Shown here piece by piece: positions 1 through 8,863 of a stretch of DNA of 64,000 bases. Numbering within the stretch: position 1 is the stretch's first letter; every line of letters starts with the position of its first letter. The notes below the pieces were generated by a model, which saw only the letters and a list, made by a program, of their open reading frames with translations, did not search any database and had not been told where the DNA came from. This DNA is from Acidobacteriota bacterium. GTDB taxonomy: Bacteria; Acidobacteriota; Vicinamibacteria; Vicinamibacterales; JAFNAJ01. Location: positions 1-64,000 of the forward strand of contig JAHDVP010000003.1 in assembly GCA_023384575.1 (NCBI GenBank), read 5' to 3'. The position numbers and the translations under genes are program-made.

Positions 1-40
1 AAGACGTCGTAGTCCGTCGTCACCGTCGCCTCGTCCGCCG

Positions 41-2917
41 TCACCGTCCGCACCCCTCGACGCTGCTCGGGGTGCCCTGAGCCACGTCGAAGGGCACCCG
101 CCCATGCGCGTCGTAGGTGTAGCTGGTCGTCGCCGCGTTCACCGGCCCCGTCACGCTCGCCAGCCGCCCGTCGCCGTCGTACGCATACGTCGTCGTCTCG
201 CCCCGGGCGTTGGTCACCGTGGCGACCTCGCCCGTCGCCGCATATGTGAGCGTCGTCGTCTGTCCCGCCGCGTCGGTCACCGTCTGCGGCTGGCCACTGA
301 GGGTGTAGTCGGCGTAGCTCGCGACGAGATCGTTCGCGCCCCCGGTCGTCTGCCGCACTTCCAGCAAATCACGACCATTGGCGGCGTAGGTGTACGTCGT
401 CGTCCGGCCAAGCGGGTCGGTCCGCGACGTCACGTGACCCGACGCGTTGTAGGTCGCCAGGGTCTCCTGCGTCGTGCCGTCGTCCAGCACCCGCGCCACC
501 ACCGACGGCTGCCGCGTCCAGCCGAGCGTCCGCGTCGTTTGCCCGGGATACCGGTACCAGACGCGCCCCGCCCCAGGCCGCTCGACGCTGTGGGGCACCG
601 GCACCGCCAACAGCGGCGCATACGGCCCACTCCCCCCCTTGACCAGCCACCGCGTCACGGCCGCCGTCGCCACCTCTCCCGGCCCGGCCGCCCACGCCCG
701 CGGATCCCAATAGAACGTCACGTACTGGTCGAGCTGCGCATTCGCCGCCGCGAAGCCGGCGGGCACCTCGGCCGCCGGCACGCTCGCCGGCACCGCCGGC
801 GTCGACCAGTGATACTCCAGCCGCTCCGTCGCCCCCAGCGGCCCCGTCGCTTCGATCCACGGGTGATTGACCGGATCACTGGCCTCGTGCCGGAACGTGG
901 TCGTCCCATACGGCGTCGTCAGCGTCCCGAGGAAATCCCCCTCCAGATACCCAAACGCCGACGTCAGCCCCCCCACGTCGGTGATCGCCGCCAGCTGCCC
1001 CGTCGGCGTGTAGGTCAACGTCGCCCGGCGCCCGAAGGGGTCGGTCACCCCCGTCAGCCGCCGCGGATCCTCCGGCGCGTCGTACGCCAGCACGCTCACC
1101 TGCCCGAGCGCGTCCGTGATCGCCACGATCCGATACGCGGCATCGTAGGTGAGCGTCGCCGCGTGGCCCCGCGCATCCCGCACCTCGGTGAGGAACACCC
1201 GCCGCTGGCCCACCGGCGCTGCGTCGGCCAGCGCATAGATGTCCACCCCGCCGTCCGGGTGCCGCCGCTCGTACCGGATCGGATCGGCCGACACCCGCAC
1301 GAGCTGCGCTCGACTCCGCCAGTGCGCGGGGTAGGCACCGCCCGCATCGGGTGGGCCCTCGAAGATTTCCTCCCCACCCCCGCGGAGGTACAGCGAGATG
1401 TGCTCGGGCACGTACTCGTTGCTGAAGCCAGGGTCGATCCAGAAGGGCACTTCCTTCGCGTAGCTGACCCAGTGCAGCGTCCACCGCGGCCCGACGTGCG
1501 TGTAGGCGAACAGCGCGGGCTGGAGCGTCTGCCGGGCGTCGTAGGTGAGCGTGAAGGGGATCGCCGGCCCGCGGGCCGGCACGTACCCGGCCGGCGTGTC
1601 GGTCAGGACGAGCCCGGCGCTCGACGCCTTGAAGGCATACGTGGCCACCCCGCACGAGGGGCCCCCGCAGGCCGGCGCAGTCGGGCCGGCCGGCGCGGGC
1701 CCGCCCGCGGCGCCTCCGCCCACACAGCACGTCCCCTGCGGCGGGTCACAGGGCTCATTGCGCTCCGGCGCCCCGGGCGGGCACGACTGCCCCACGACGG
1801 CCGCCGCCTCGGCCGCCGAGGGCGTGCGCCAGCCCGCCGGCACCGCCGCCGTCTCCACCAGCCCGTACCCCGTACTCTCCGCCTCGAGCGCCGCCGCCGC
1901 CCACCAGCGCGTGCCGCCGAAGGCCGGATCGTGCAGCTGATACGCCTCGCCCCGCCGATCGACGACCGCCACGTAATGCCCCAGGTTGAGGTGGACGATC
2001 GCGGGCACCGGCAGGGCCGCCCCCGGCGGGCGCACCACCATGGCCAGGTCCAGACCGGCCGCCTGAGCGAGCGCCTGTACCTCGGCCAGGCTGGCGCCCG
2101 TGCCGCCCCCCGGCCGGGGCGACGCGATCGCCGGCGGCTCGCCCCGCCGCCGCGCGCGCAGCACCGCCACGGCCTGCGCCCCGGACGGAATCACGTGGTC
2201 CGGCTGCGCGCGCAGCTGCGCCAGCACGAGCCGCGCCTGTTGCACCTTCGCGCCCCCGCTGCCGCCGAGCGGCGTGCCGGCAAGCGCCGCGAGGCGGGCC
2301 TCCAGCGCCGACGTCTGCCCGACGGTCGCCAGCGCGTCGAGCGCGTCCCCCAGCGCGAGGCCCGCCACCGCCCGCCCCGCCGGCGTCTCGACGTCCCGCG
2401 CGAGCGCCCACGCGTCGTCCCACGCCGCGAGGGCCCGCGACAGATAGCCTTGCGCCCAGAGGACCGCGGCGAGGTTCGCCTGCACCGAGGCCCGCCATGC
2501 CGAGCGGGGATGCGCGGCGAGGAACGCCTCGAACGGCGTCACGTCGTCGAGCCGCCCGGCCGCCCGATACGCGCGAAGGGCCGCGCCGAGCGCGCGGTTC
2601 TCGTCTGGGGTCGTCGCCCCCCCGACCGGCACGAACGGCTCGCCCAGCACCCGCGCCCGGAAGATCTCCTCGTCGGTCGGCGTCGGCGAGAAGACCGGCG
2701 TGGGGGCGGGCGGCGTGACCCGCGGCACCGTGCGATTCACGCGCCCGGGCGCCGCCGCAGGGTCCTGCACCGCCGCCCGCGGCCCACTCGCCATCGGGGC
2801 CGCGGTCAGGCCGACGAGGCCCGGCGCGGCGAGGACGACGACGGCGAGCCCACGCGCCAGACGACGGCGGACGCGCAAGGGCGAGAGGGCGGCGAGGCGT
2901 TTGAGGCTCCCACGCAT
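41..2917 (-). CDS. Secreted C39-like/RHS (YD-repeat) protein, disrupted near its left end
   Basis: Start is the ATG at 2917, preceded by a good AGGAAGG ribosome site, and gives 958 residues. The first 45 residues form a basic stretch and a hydrophobic signal-like segment. Residues about 85-240 are helical, possibly TPR-like. Residues 275-340 resemble the back half of a C39-type peptidase domain, with GHYVAVVD at 313-320 and HDPAFGG at 329-335. The place where the catalytic Cys should lie reads SGAQAV, so the domain looks inactive. From about residue 410 come RHS/YD repeats (RTDPLGRTTTYTY, TDAAGQTTTLTY). The frame ends at 41-43 only because of a 44-bp insertion. Without it the YD repeats continue past the window edge. 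RHS proteins usually end in a variable C-terminal, often toxic, domain, and that part is not visible. It lies 59 bp downstream of the RCC1 gene, probably co-transcribed. Confidence 0.85.
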   Translation of the reverse strand: MRGSLKRLAALSPLRVRRRLARGLAVVVLAAPGLVGLTAAPMASGPRAAVQDPAAAPGRVNRTVPRVTPPAPTPVFSPTPTDEEIFRARVLGEPFVPVGGATTPDENRALGAALRAYRAAGRLDDVTPFEAFLAAHPRSAWRASVQANLAAVLWAQGYLSRALAAWDDAWALARDVETPAGRAVAGLALGDALDALATVGQTSALEARLAALAGTPLGGSGGAKVQQARLVLAQLRAQPDHVIPSGAQAVAVLRARRRGEPPAIASPRPGGGTGASLAEVQALAQAAGLDLAMVVRPPGAALPVPAIVHLNLGHYVAVVDRRGEAYQLHDPAFGGTRWWAAAALEAESTGYGLVETAAVPAGWRTPSAAEAAAVVGQSCPPGAPERNEPCDPPQGTCCVGGGAAGGPAPAGPTAPACGGPSCGVATYAFKASSAGLVLTDTPAGYVPARGPAIPFTLTYDARQTLQPALFAYTHVGPRWTLHWVSYAKEVPFWIDPGFSNEYVPEHISLYLRGGGEEIFEGPPDAGGAYPAHWRSRAQLVRVSADPIRYERRHPDGGVDIYALADAAPVGQRRVFLTEVRDARGHAATLTYDAAYRIVAITDALGQVSVLAYDAPEDPRRLTGVTDPFGRRATLTYTPTGQLAAITDVGGLTSAFGYLEGDFLGTLTTPYGTTTFRHEASDPVNHPWIEATGPLGATERLEYHWSTPAVPASVPAAEVPAGFAAANAQLDQYVTFYWDPRAWAAGPGEVATAAVTRWLVKGGSGPYAPLLAVPVPHSVERPGAGRVWYRYPGQTTRTLGWTRQPSVVARVLDDGTTQETLATYNASGHVTSRTDPLGRTTTYTYAANGRDLLEVRQTTGGANDLVASYADYTLSGQPQTVTDAAGQTTTLTYAATGEVATVTNARGETTTYAYDGDGRLASVTGPVNAATTSYTYDAHGRVPFDVAQGTPSSVEGCGR
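51..99. repeat. 44-bp palindromic (REP-like) insertion with 5-bp direct repeats
   Basis: The extra 44 bp are at 51-94. The direct repeat CACCC occurs at 51-55 and again at 95-99. Read on the minus strand the unit begins CCCTTCGACGTGGCT and ends AGCAGCGTCGAGGGG. These ends are near inverted copies of each other, so the unit can fold into a hairpin. Removing 44 bp restores the RHS frame with a natural YD-repeat continuation (GRVRTVTADEATV). The length is not a multiple of three, so the insertion truncates the protein. Short palindromes of this type (TTCGAC...CTCAGGGC) are common in environmental bacterial genomes. That statement is from memory and was not searched. Confidence 0.75.
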
Positions 2918-2976
2918 GGATCGTGTCCTTCCTGGTTCAGGGGACCGGACCGGGACGCGGTGTCGGCCGGAGCCGC

Positions 2977-5900
2977 CTACGGGTCGGGCGGCAGCGGGCG
3001 CGCCGACGTCGGCGCCTCGAGCGTGATGACCGGCGGCGTCACGTCGCCGGGCGTGGGCGCGAGCGGCAGCCAGCGGGTCGGGTCGAGCGGGAACGCATCC
3101 TCGCCGTCGCCCACGCCATCGCCATCCGTATCGAAGAGGAACGGGTCGGTGCCCCAAAGCACTTCGACCACCGTCGGCACGCCATCGCCGTCGGGGTCCG
3201 GATGGGCCGCGTGGTCCCAGAGGGCCACGCGCTCGCCATCGAGGAGGCCGTCGCCGACCGAGTCGGCACGCGTCGGGTCCGTCCCGAGCAGGAGTTCCCG
3301 CCACGTCGGCAGCCCGTCGGCGTCCGGGTCGGCGGTGAGCCCCACGTTGGCCACCAGGCTGAAGTCGGGAAGGACCTCGGGCCGCAAGGCAGTAATCGTC
3401 GTGCCGAGGCCGAGCTGGCCGCTGAGATTCCGCCCCGTCGCCCACACGCGCCCGTCGGCGGCCACGACGAGCGAATGGTCGCTGCCGGCCACGTCGACGG
3501 CGCTCGCGACGTCGAGCATGCGCCTCGGGGTCGTGCAGGCACCGCCGCTGCAGGAGACGGCGCCGACGCCGAGCTGGCCGTACCCGGTACTGCCCCAGCC
3601 CCACACGCGCCCCGCGTCGGTCACCGCGAGCGTGTGCGCCCGCCCGGTGGCCAGCCGCGTCACGACGCCGAACGCCACGGTGGGGGCCGGCCACGGCGAC
3701 GCGGCGCCCGCCGGACGCCCAAGCTCGCCGTCGCCGTTGGCGCCCCAGCTCCACACCGCGCCGTCGGCCGTCGCGAGCACGGCCCACTCGCGCCCGGCCC
3801 GCACGGTCGTCGCCGGCGGCACGCCGACGACACGGATCGGCGCCAGGCGGCTGACCGTGCTGCCGTCGCCGAGCTGGCCCTGGTGGTTGCGGCCCCAGGT
3901 CCAGACGCTCCCCGCCGCGGCGCCATCGCGCACGAGCGCCGCCGAGAAGGCGTCGCCGCCCGCCACCTCACGGGCCCCGACGAGGCCCGCGACCAGCACC
4001 GGCGTGTAGCGGTCCACGGTCGTGCCATCGCCCAGTTGCCCGTGGCTGTTGCTGCCCCACGCCCACACGCGGCCATCGGCCGTCACGGCCAGCGAGTGCG
4101 CCGCCCCCGCCGCAACCGCGACGACGTTCGTCAGCCCGACCACGGGCGTCGGCACGCGCCGCTGGTAGATCGTCCCGTCGCCCAGGCGGCCGTAAGTGTT
4201 GCGCCCCCAGGCGCGGACGGTGCCGTCGGCGAGCAGCGCCAGCGAGTGCTCGTCGCCGGCCGCAATCGCCACCACGCCCGTCAGCACCGGGACCGGGCTC
4301 CACCGGTCGGTCGCGGTGTCGTCACCCACCTGGCCGTAGTAGTTGCTCCCGAACCCGTACACCGTGCCGTCGGCGGCCAGCGCGAGGCTGTGGAGTCGGC
4401 CCGCGGCCACGGCGCCCGTGATGAGGAAACTCGCGCGCCGCGGGGCGCTCGGTGCGAGGCCCGCCGCCCACGCCCGCACCGTCAGGACCAGCCCGCGGTC
4501 GACGAGGATCGTCCCGCCCGAGGCCACCGCCGGGTCCGTCTCGGTCGGCAGGGCGCCAGTCGTCGTGTAGCGCAGCGTCGCCCCGGGCGAGCCGGTCACC
4601 GTCACGGCCTGCGCCGTGGCGAAGCGGCCGCCGCCCGGCGACAGCGTCGGGGTGGCCGCCGTGTCGGGCGCGTCGAGCACGAACACGGCCGACGCCGGGG
4701 CGCTCGGGGTGAAGCCGCTCGCCGAGGCCACCGCCGTGACGGTCGTGCGTGCCGTGATGAGGAGCGGGACCCCGGCGTAGACCGGCGAGGTGGCGGTGGG
4801 CACCGTCCCGTCGAGCGTGTAGCGGACGGTCGCCCCCGGCGTGGACGTCGTCAGGGTCACGAGCGTGGGCCCGGTGAAGACGCCGCCGGCTGGCGAGATG
4901 ACCGGCGTCGCCACCGTCCCCTCGGCGATCCAGTAGCTGGCCGCCGCGCTCGCACTCGGCGTCCACCCGGGCTTGAAGGCCACGACTTTCAGCGTGAGGG
5001 CCCGGTCGACCGCGATCGGCCCGGTGTACGGGGGAGAGTCGGCCGTGGGCTCCGTGCCATCGAGCGTGGTGGTGAAGGTCGCCCCGGGTGTGGCCGTCGC
5101 CACCGTCACGAGCTGCGGCGCGGCGTAGGCGCCACTGGCGGGGAGGATCTCCGGGGTCACCACGCGCAGCTCGTAGGCGGCCGTCGCCACGAGGCTCGTC
5201 GGCGCCCCGGGTTTCCAGGCGCTCACGGACACCGTCGTGCTCACGTCGATGGCCAGGGCGCTGCCCGAAGCCACCACCGGGTCGGCCGGCGTCGGCACCG
5301 CCCCCGTGAGCGTGTAGTGCAGCGTGGCCTCCGGGTCGAGGCACGTGACGGTGACGGTCTGCGCGGCCAGGTACTGGCCGGCGGGCAGGCTCAGCTCCGG
5401 CGTCGCGAGGCGCCAGCTGAAGCCGGCCCCCGCGACGTTGACGGGCGAGAGGCGCGTCGTGGTCGTCCCGTCGCCCAGCCGGCCGGTCCCGTTGCTCCCC
5501 CACGTCCACACCGCGCCGTCCGCCGTCACCGCCACCACGTGCGACGAGCCCGCCGCGATCGCGGCGATCGGCGGCAGGCCCGGCACCAGCTGCGGCAGCC
5601 GCCGCGTCGTCGTCGTGCCATCGCCGAGCTGCCCGCTGCCGTTCGCCCCCCAGGCCCACACTGCCCCGCTCGCCGTCAGGGCGAGCGAGAACGACGACCC
5701 GGCCGCGACCGCGACGACGTCCGTCAGGCCCGCCACCGGCGCCGGAATCCGCCGGTCCGTCGACCCGCCGTCCCCGAGCTGCCCGTCCGCGTTCTCGCCC
5801 CAGGTGGAGACCACCCCCGCGTCGGTCAGCGCCAGCGCATGCCACCCCCCGGCGGCCATGGCCGTCACGCCCGACAGGGTCAGGACCACGCCGGGCGTCG

Positions 5901-8154
5901 ACCGACCGACCGTGGTGCCGTCGCCGAGCTGGCCCGTCGTGTTCGATCCCCAACTCCACAGCGTCCCGTCCGCTCGCCGCGCGAGGGAGTAGAGACTGCC
6001 CCCGGCGACGTGCGTCACCCCGTCGAGCCCCACGACCGGCGCCGCCACCGCACGCCCCGTCGTCGTGCCATCGCCGAGCTGCCCGGCGCTGTTCACGCCC
6101 CACGCCCACACGATCCCATCCGCCTCGACGGCCAGTCCGTGTGAGCTCCCGGCACTGACCTGCACCACGTCGGCGAGATTGAGCACCGCCACCGGGAGGG
6201 TTCGGCTGGTGGTCGTCCCATCGCCGAGCCGCCCGCCGCTGTTGGACCCCCAGGCGACCACCCCGCCATCGGCGCGCCGCGCCAACGTGTAGCTGTCGCC
6301 CGCCGAGAGCTGGCGCACGCCCGTCAGGCCCGCCACGGCCACCGCGAGGAGGCGATTCGTCAGCGTCCCCTCGCCGAGCTGCCCCTGCGTGTTGTTCCCC
6401 CACGTGAGCGCCGTGCCGTCGGCCCGGAGCGCCAGCGAGTGCGCGTGCCCCGCCGCGACGCCAACCGGCGTCGCGGGCCCCGACACCGCATAGGTGGCCG
6501 TGCGCGTGGCGCTAGGCGTCGCGCCCGCCTTCCACGCCTTCGCCGTCAGCGTGTAGTCGCCCACGAAGAGCCCCTGGGTCGGCCCGATCGCGGGATCGCT
6601 CGCCGTGGGCTCCTGCCCGTCGAGGCGATACCGTACCGTCGCGCCCGGCGTCGCCGTCGTCACCCCCACCGTCTGGCCCGGGTCGTAGGTGCCGCCCGGC
6701 GGCGTGACCTCGGGCGTCGCCACGACGATCGTGTACGTCGCCCCCACCACGCTGCTCGCCGCGTATTGCGGGTGGTAGACGCGCGCCTGCAGGGTCGTCG
6801 TCGCCTCGAGGACGAGCGGCGCCGTGTAGATCGGCGAGGCCGTCGTCGGCGTGGTCCCGTTGGTCGTGTAGCGAATCGTCGCACCAGGAATCGCCGTGAG
6901 CGTCACGACGGCGGCGCTCTCGTAGGTCCCCGTGCCGGGCTGCAGCTCGGGCGGCGGCGCGGGGCCGAAGTGCATCGTGTAGGTCGCCGTGCGCACCCCG
7001 CTCGGCGTCCAGCCGTCCCGGAAGGCCACCGCTTTGAGCGTCAGGCTCGTGTCGATCCACAGCGGCGCGTCGTAGAGCGTCGCCTGCGCATCCGGCGTCG
7101 ACCCGTCGAGCGTGTAGCGAAGGATCGCCTCCGCCGTGGTCGTCGCGAGCGACACCGTCTGCGGCGTCGTGTAGGTGCCGCCCCCGGGCGACACCGTCGG
7201 CGTCACCGCCTGCAGCGTGTACGCCGCCACCTGCTCGTGGCTCGGCGGCCAGCCCGCCTTCACCGCCCGCGCGCGCAACGTCGCACTCCGATCCACCGTC
7301 ACCGTGCCGCCGGAGGCGACGGAGGGGGACGCCGGCGTCGGCTCGGTGTCGTCGAGGGTGTAGTGGATCGTCGCCTCGGGCGTGAGCGTGCTCACCGTCA
7401 CCGTGCGCGGCGTGCTGTAGGTGCCGCTCGCCACGCTGAAGGTCGGCGTGGCAACCTTCCACGCGTAGCCCGGATCGCTGATCGCGCGGGGGACGCCGCG
7501 CGTCTGCGTCGTCCCGTCCCCGAGCTGACCGCTCGCGTTGCCGCCCCACACCCACACCACCCCATCCGCCGTCACGGCGAGGGCGAAATCGGCCCCCGCC
7601 GTCACCTGGGTCTGCGCGGGGAGGTCGGGCACGACGGTCGGCGTCTTGAGGCTCGTCGTCAGGCCGTTGCCCAGCTGGCTGCTCTGGTTGCGCCCCCACG
7701 CCCAGAGGACGCCGCTCGCCGTGAGCGCCGCCGAGTGCGCCTCGCCCGCGGCAATGGCGATGATCTGCGTCAGGCCGGGCACGGCGACCGGCGACGTCCG
7801 CTGCGTGGTCGTGCCGTCGCCAAGCTGGCCGTCGTTGTTGCGGCCCACCGCCCACACCGTGCCGTCCTGCTTCAGGAACACCGTGTGGAAGGCGCCGGCG
7901 GCCACCGCGACGACGTCCGCGATCGGCAGCGCCGTGGGCACGCGGCGCTGGGTCGTCGTGCCGTCGCCCAGCTGGCCGTAGCTATTGCTGCCCCACGCCC
8001 AGACCTGCCCGGCCGGCGTCACGAGCACCGTGTGGGCGCCGCCCGCCGCCACCGGGCCGGCCTCGCCCGTCGCGACGCTGGCCGCCACCAGCACGCTCGC
8101 CGCGATCCCCAGGCCACCGCCCCTCGTCCAGCGCCCGGTGGGTGCCGTCTGCAT
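2977..8154 (-). CDS. Giant secreted RCC1-propeller / chitobiase-C-terminal-repeat protein
   Basis: 1725 residues starting at the ATG at 8154, with an N-terminal signal-like hydrophobic segment. I count 18 RCC1 units (consensus WAWGSNxxGQLGDGTTTxR) in blocks of 4, 7 and 7. The blocks are separated by two groups of four beta-sandwich repeats of the CHB_HEX_C type (ATPxxSPxGGTYxxPQTV ... ATIRYTLDGxxPT ... LTLKAxAFKxGWTPS). The C-terminus has aspartate-rich thrombospondin-3-like calcium repeats (DTDGDGVGDGEDAFPLDP) and stops just after a DVTPPVITL segment, which often begins a HYR or Ig-like domain. Seven RCC1 units make one propeller, so two full propellers and a four-blade remnant are expected. 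The likely role is cell-surface or extracellular binding or adhesion; no catalytic residues are recognisable. It is followed at 59 bp by the RHS gene. Confidence 0.9.
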   Translation of the reverse strand: MQTAPTGRWTRGGGLGIAASVLVAASVATGEAGPVAAGGAHTVLVTPAGQVWAWGSNSYGQLGDGTTTQRRVPTALPIADVVAVAAGAFHTVFLKQDGTVWAVGRNNDGQLGDGTTTQRTSPVAVPGLTQIIAIAAGEAHSAALTASGVLWAWGRNQSSQLGNGLTTSLKTPTVVPDLPAQTQVTAGADFALAVTADGVVWVWGGNASGQLGDGTTQTRGVPRAISDPGYAWKVATPTFSVASGTYSTPRTVTVSTLTPEATIHYTLDDTEPTPASPSVASGGTVTVDRSATLRARAVKAGWPPSHEQVAAYTLQAVTPTVSPGGGTYTTPQTVSLATTTAEAILRYTLDGSTPDAQATLYDAPLWIDTSLTLKAVAFRDGWTPSGVRTATYTMHFGPAPPPELQPGTGTYESAAVVTLTAIPGATIRYTTNGTTPTTASPIYTAPLVLEATTTLQARVYHPQYAASSVVGATYTIVVATPEVTPPGGTYDPGQTVGVTTATPGATVRYRLDGQEPTASDPAIGPTQGLFVGDYTLTAKAWKAGATPSATRTATYAVSGPATPVGVAAGHAHSLALRADGTALTWGNNTQGQLGEGTLTNRLLAVAVAGLTGVRQLSAGDSYTLARRADGGVVAWGSNSGGRLGDGTTTSRTLPVAVLNLADVVQVSAGSSHGLAVEADGIVWAWGVNSAGQLGDGTTTGRAVAAPVVGLDGVTHVAGGSLYSLARRADGTLWSWGSNTTGQLGDGTTVGRSTPGVVLTLSGVTAMAAGGWHALALTDAGVVSTWGENADGQLGDGGSTDRRIPAPVAGLTDVVAVAAGSSFSLALTASGAVWAWGANGSGQLGDGTTTTRRLPQLVPGLPPIAAIAAGSSHVVAVTADGAVWTWGSNGTGRLGDGTTTTRLSPVNVAGAGFSWRLATPELSLPAGQYLAAQTVTVTCLDPEATLHYTLTGAVPTPADPVVASGSALAIDVSTTVSVSAWKPGAPTSLVATAAYELRVVTPEILPASGAYAAPQLVTVATATPGATFTTTLDGTEPTADSPPYTGPIAVDRALTLKVVAFKPGWTPSASAAASYWIAEGTVATPVISPAGGVFTGPTLVTLTTSTPGATVRYTLDGTVPTATSPVYAGVPLLITARTTVTAVASASGFTPSAPASAVFVLDAPDTAATPTLSPGGGRFATAQAVTVTGSPGATLRYTTTGALPTETDPAVASGGTILVDRGLVLTVRAWAAGLAPSAPRRASFLITGAVAAGRLHSLALAADGTVYGFGSNYYGQVGDDTATDRWSPVPVLTGVVAIAAGDEHSLALLADGTVRAWGRNTYGRLGDGTIYQRRVPTPVVGLTNVVAVAAGAAHSLAVTADGRVWAWGSNSHGQLGDGTTVDRYTPVLVAGLVGAREVAGGDAFSAALVRDGAAAGSVWTWGRNHQGQLGDGSTVSRLAPIRVVGVPPATTVRAGREWAVLATADGAVWSWGANGDGELGRPAGAASPWPAPTVAFGVVTRLATGRAHTLAVTDAGRVWGWGSTGYGQLGVGAVSCSGGACTTPRRMLDVASAVDVAGSDHSLVVAADGRVWATGRNLSGQLGLGTTITALRPEVLPDFSLVANVGLTADPDADGLPTWRELLLGTDPTRADSVGDGLLDGERVALWDHAAHPDPDGDGVPTVVEVLWGTDPFLFDTDGDGVGDGEDAFPLDPTRWLPLAPTPGDVTPPVITLEAPTSARPLPPDP

Positions 8155-8777
8155 GCGCCTTCCCCTCCGCGGGCGCGCACCTCGACGCGGACGTTTGTGT
8201 CATCACCGGCGACTTGAGAGATCCGTTCGGTGTCGACCTCACGTACTGTCTGGAGGTGGTCGAACGCATCCTCGAGGCGACCGCGCGCCAGTGTTCGCTC
8301 GGCGTGTACGCGACACTCGGCAACCACGATCTCATGCAGATGGTCGGTGCGCTCGAGAGTCTGGGAATGAGGGTCCTGCGCAACGAGGGCACCTTGGTCG
8401 GCGAGTACAACCGTCAGATATGGCTGGCTGGTGTTGATGACCCGCACGCGCACCGAACCCATGACGTCGACGCCGCGATCGCTGGCGCACCGCAAACGGC
8501 ACCGGTGGTTCTTCTCGCCCACAGCTCAGAGGCCGCCAACGAGGCCACCGCGTGTGGCGTCGACCTGTATCTGTGCGGACACACGCACGGGGGGCAGGTG
8601 TGCACGCCCTGGGGCTCGCCTCTCTGGCGCAATCTGCGTGGGGGGCCGGATGTCCCAGACGGGGCCTGGTCTCTGGCGGGCATGCAGGGTTACACATCGC
8701 GCGGCGTCGGGAGCTCGTTGCTGCCGCTCAGACTGTTCTGTCCGCCGGAGGTGGTGGTCCACGAGCTCACGGCCTGA
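8142..8777 (+). pseudogene. 5'-truncated metallophosphoesterase (YaeI/LpxG-like)
   Basis: The frame from a GTG at 8142 gives 211 residues. It carries the calcineurin-like ligands VITGDL, TLGNHDLM, LLAHSS and LCGHTHGG, then a C-terminus typical of the family (GYTSRGVGSSLLPLRL). The first metal-binding motif (DxH, normally 30-50 residues before GD) is missing. Homology seems to start at about 8170, exactly where the divergent RCC1 gene begins, and the two frames overlap by 13 bp. This suggests the 5' end was lost when the RCC1/RHS block arrived. Intact relatives are membrane-anchored phosphodiesterases or UDP-diacylglucosamine pyrophosphatases. Without the DxH pair activity is unlikely, so I call it a remnant, although it might still be translated. 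Confidence 0.6.
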
Positions 8778-8863
8778 CGAGGAGCGCTGACGATGACTGG
8801 TTCCCGCGTGTTCAAGACCCTGGCACTCGTGATCGCACGACGAGGGCCGTCTTTCCGACGAAC

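Noticed and set aside
104-4009. 1301-codon plus-strand open frame opposite the RHS and RCC1 genes
   Set aside because: Arg/Pro/His-rich translation without domain character; it mirrors the minus-strand genes and is a high-GC artefact.
2923-6144. Long plus-strand open frame opposite the RCC1 gene
   Set aside because: Arg/His-rich low-complexity translation; shadow of the RCC1 repeats.
2977-8154. Repeats in the RCC1 gene as a CRISPR array or satellite
   Set aside because: The periodicity is protein-coding (blade and sandwich repeats) with diverged codons, not identical repeats with spacers.
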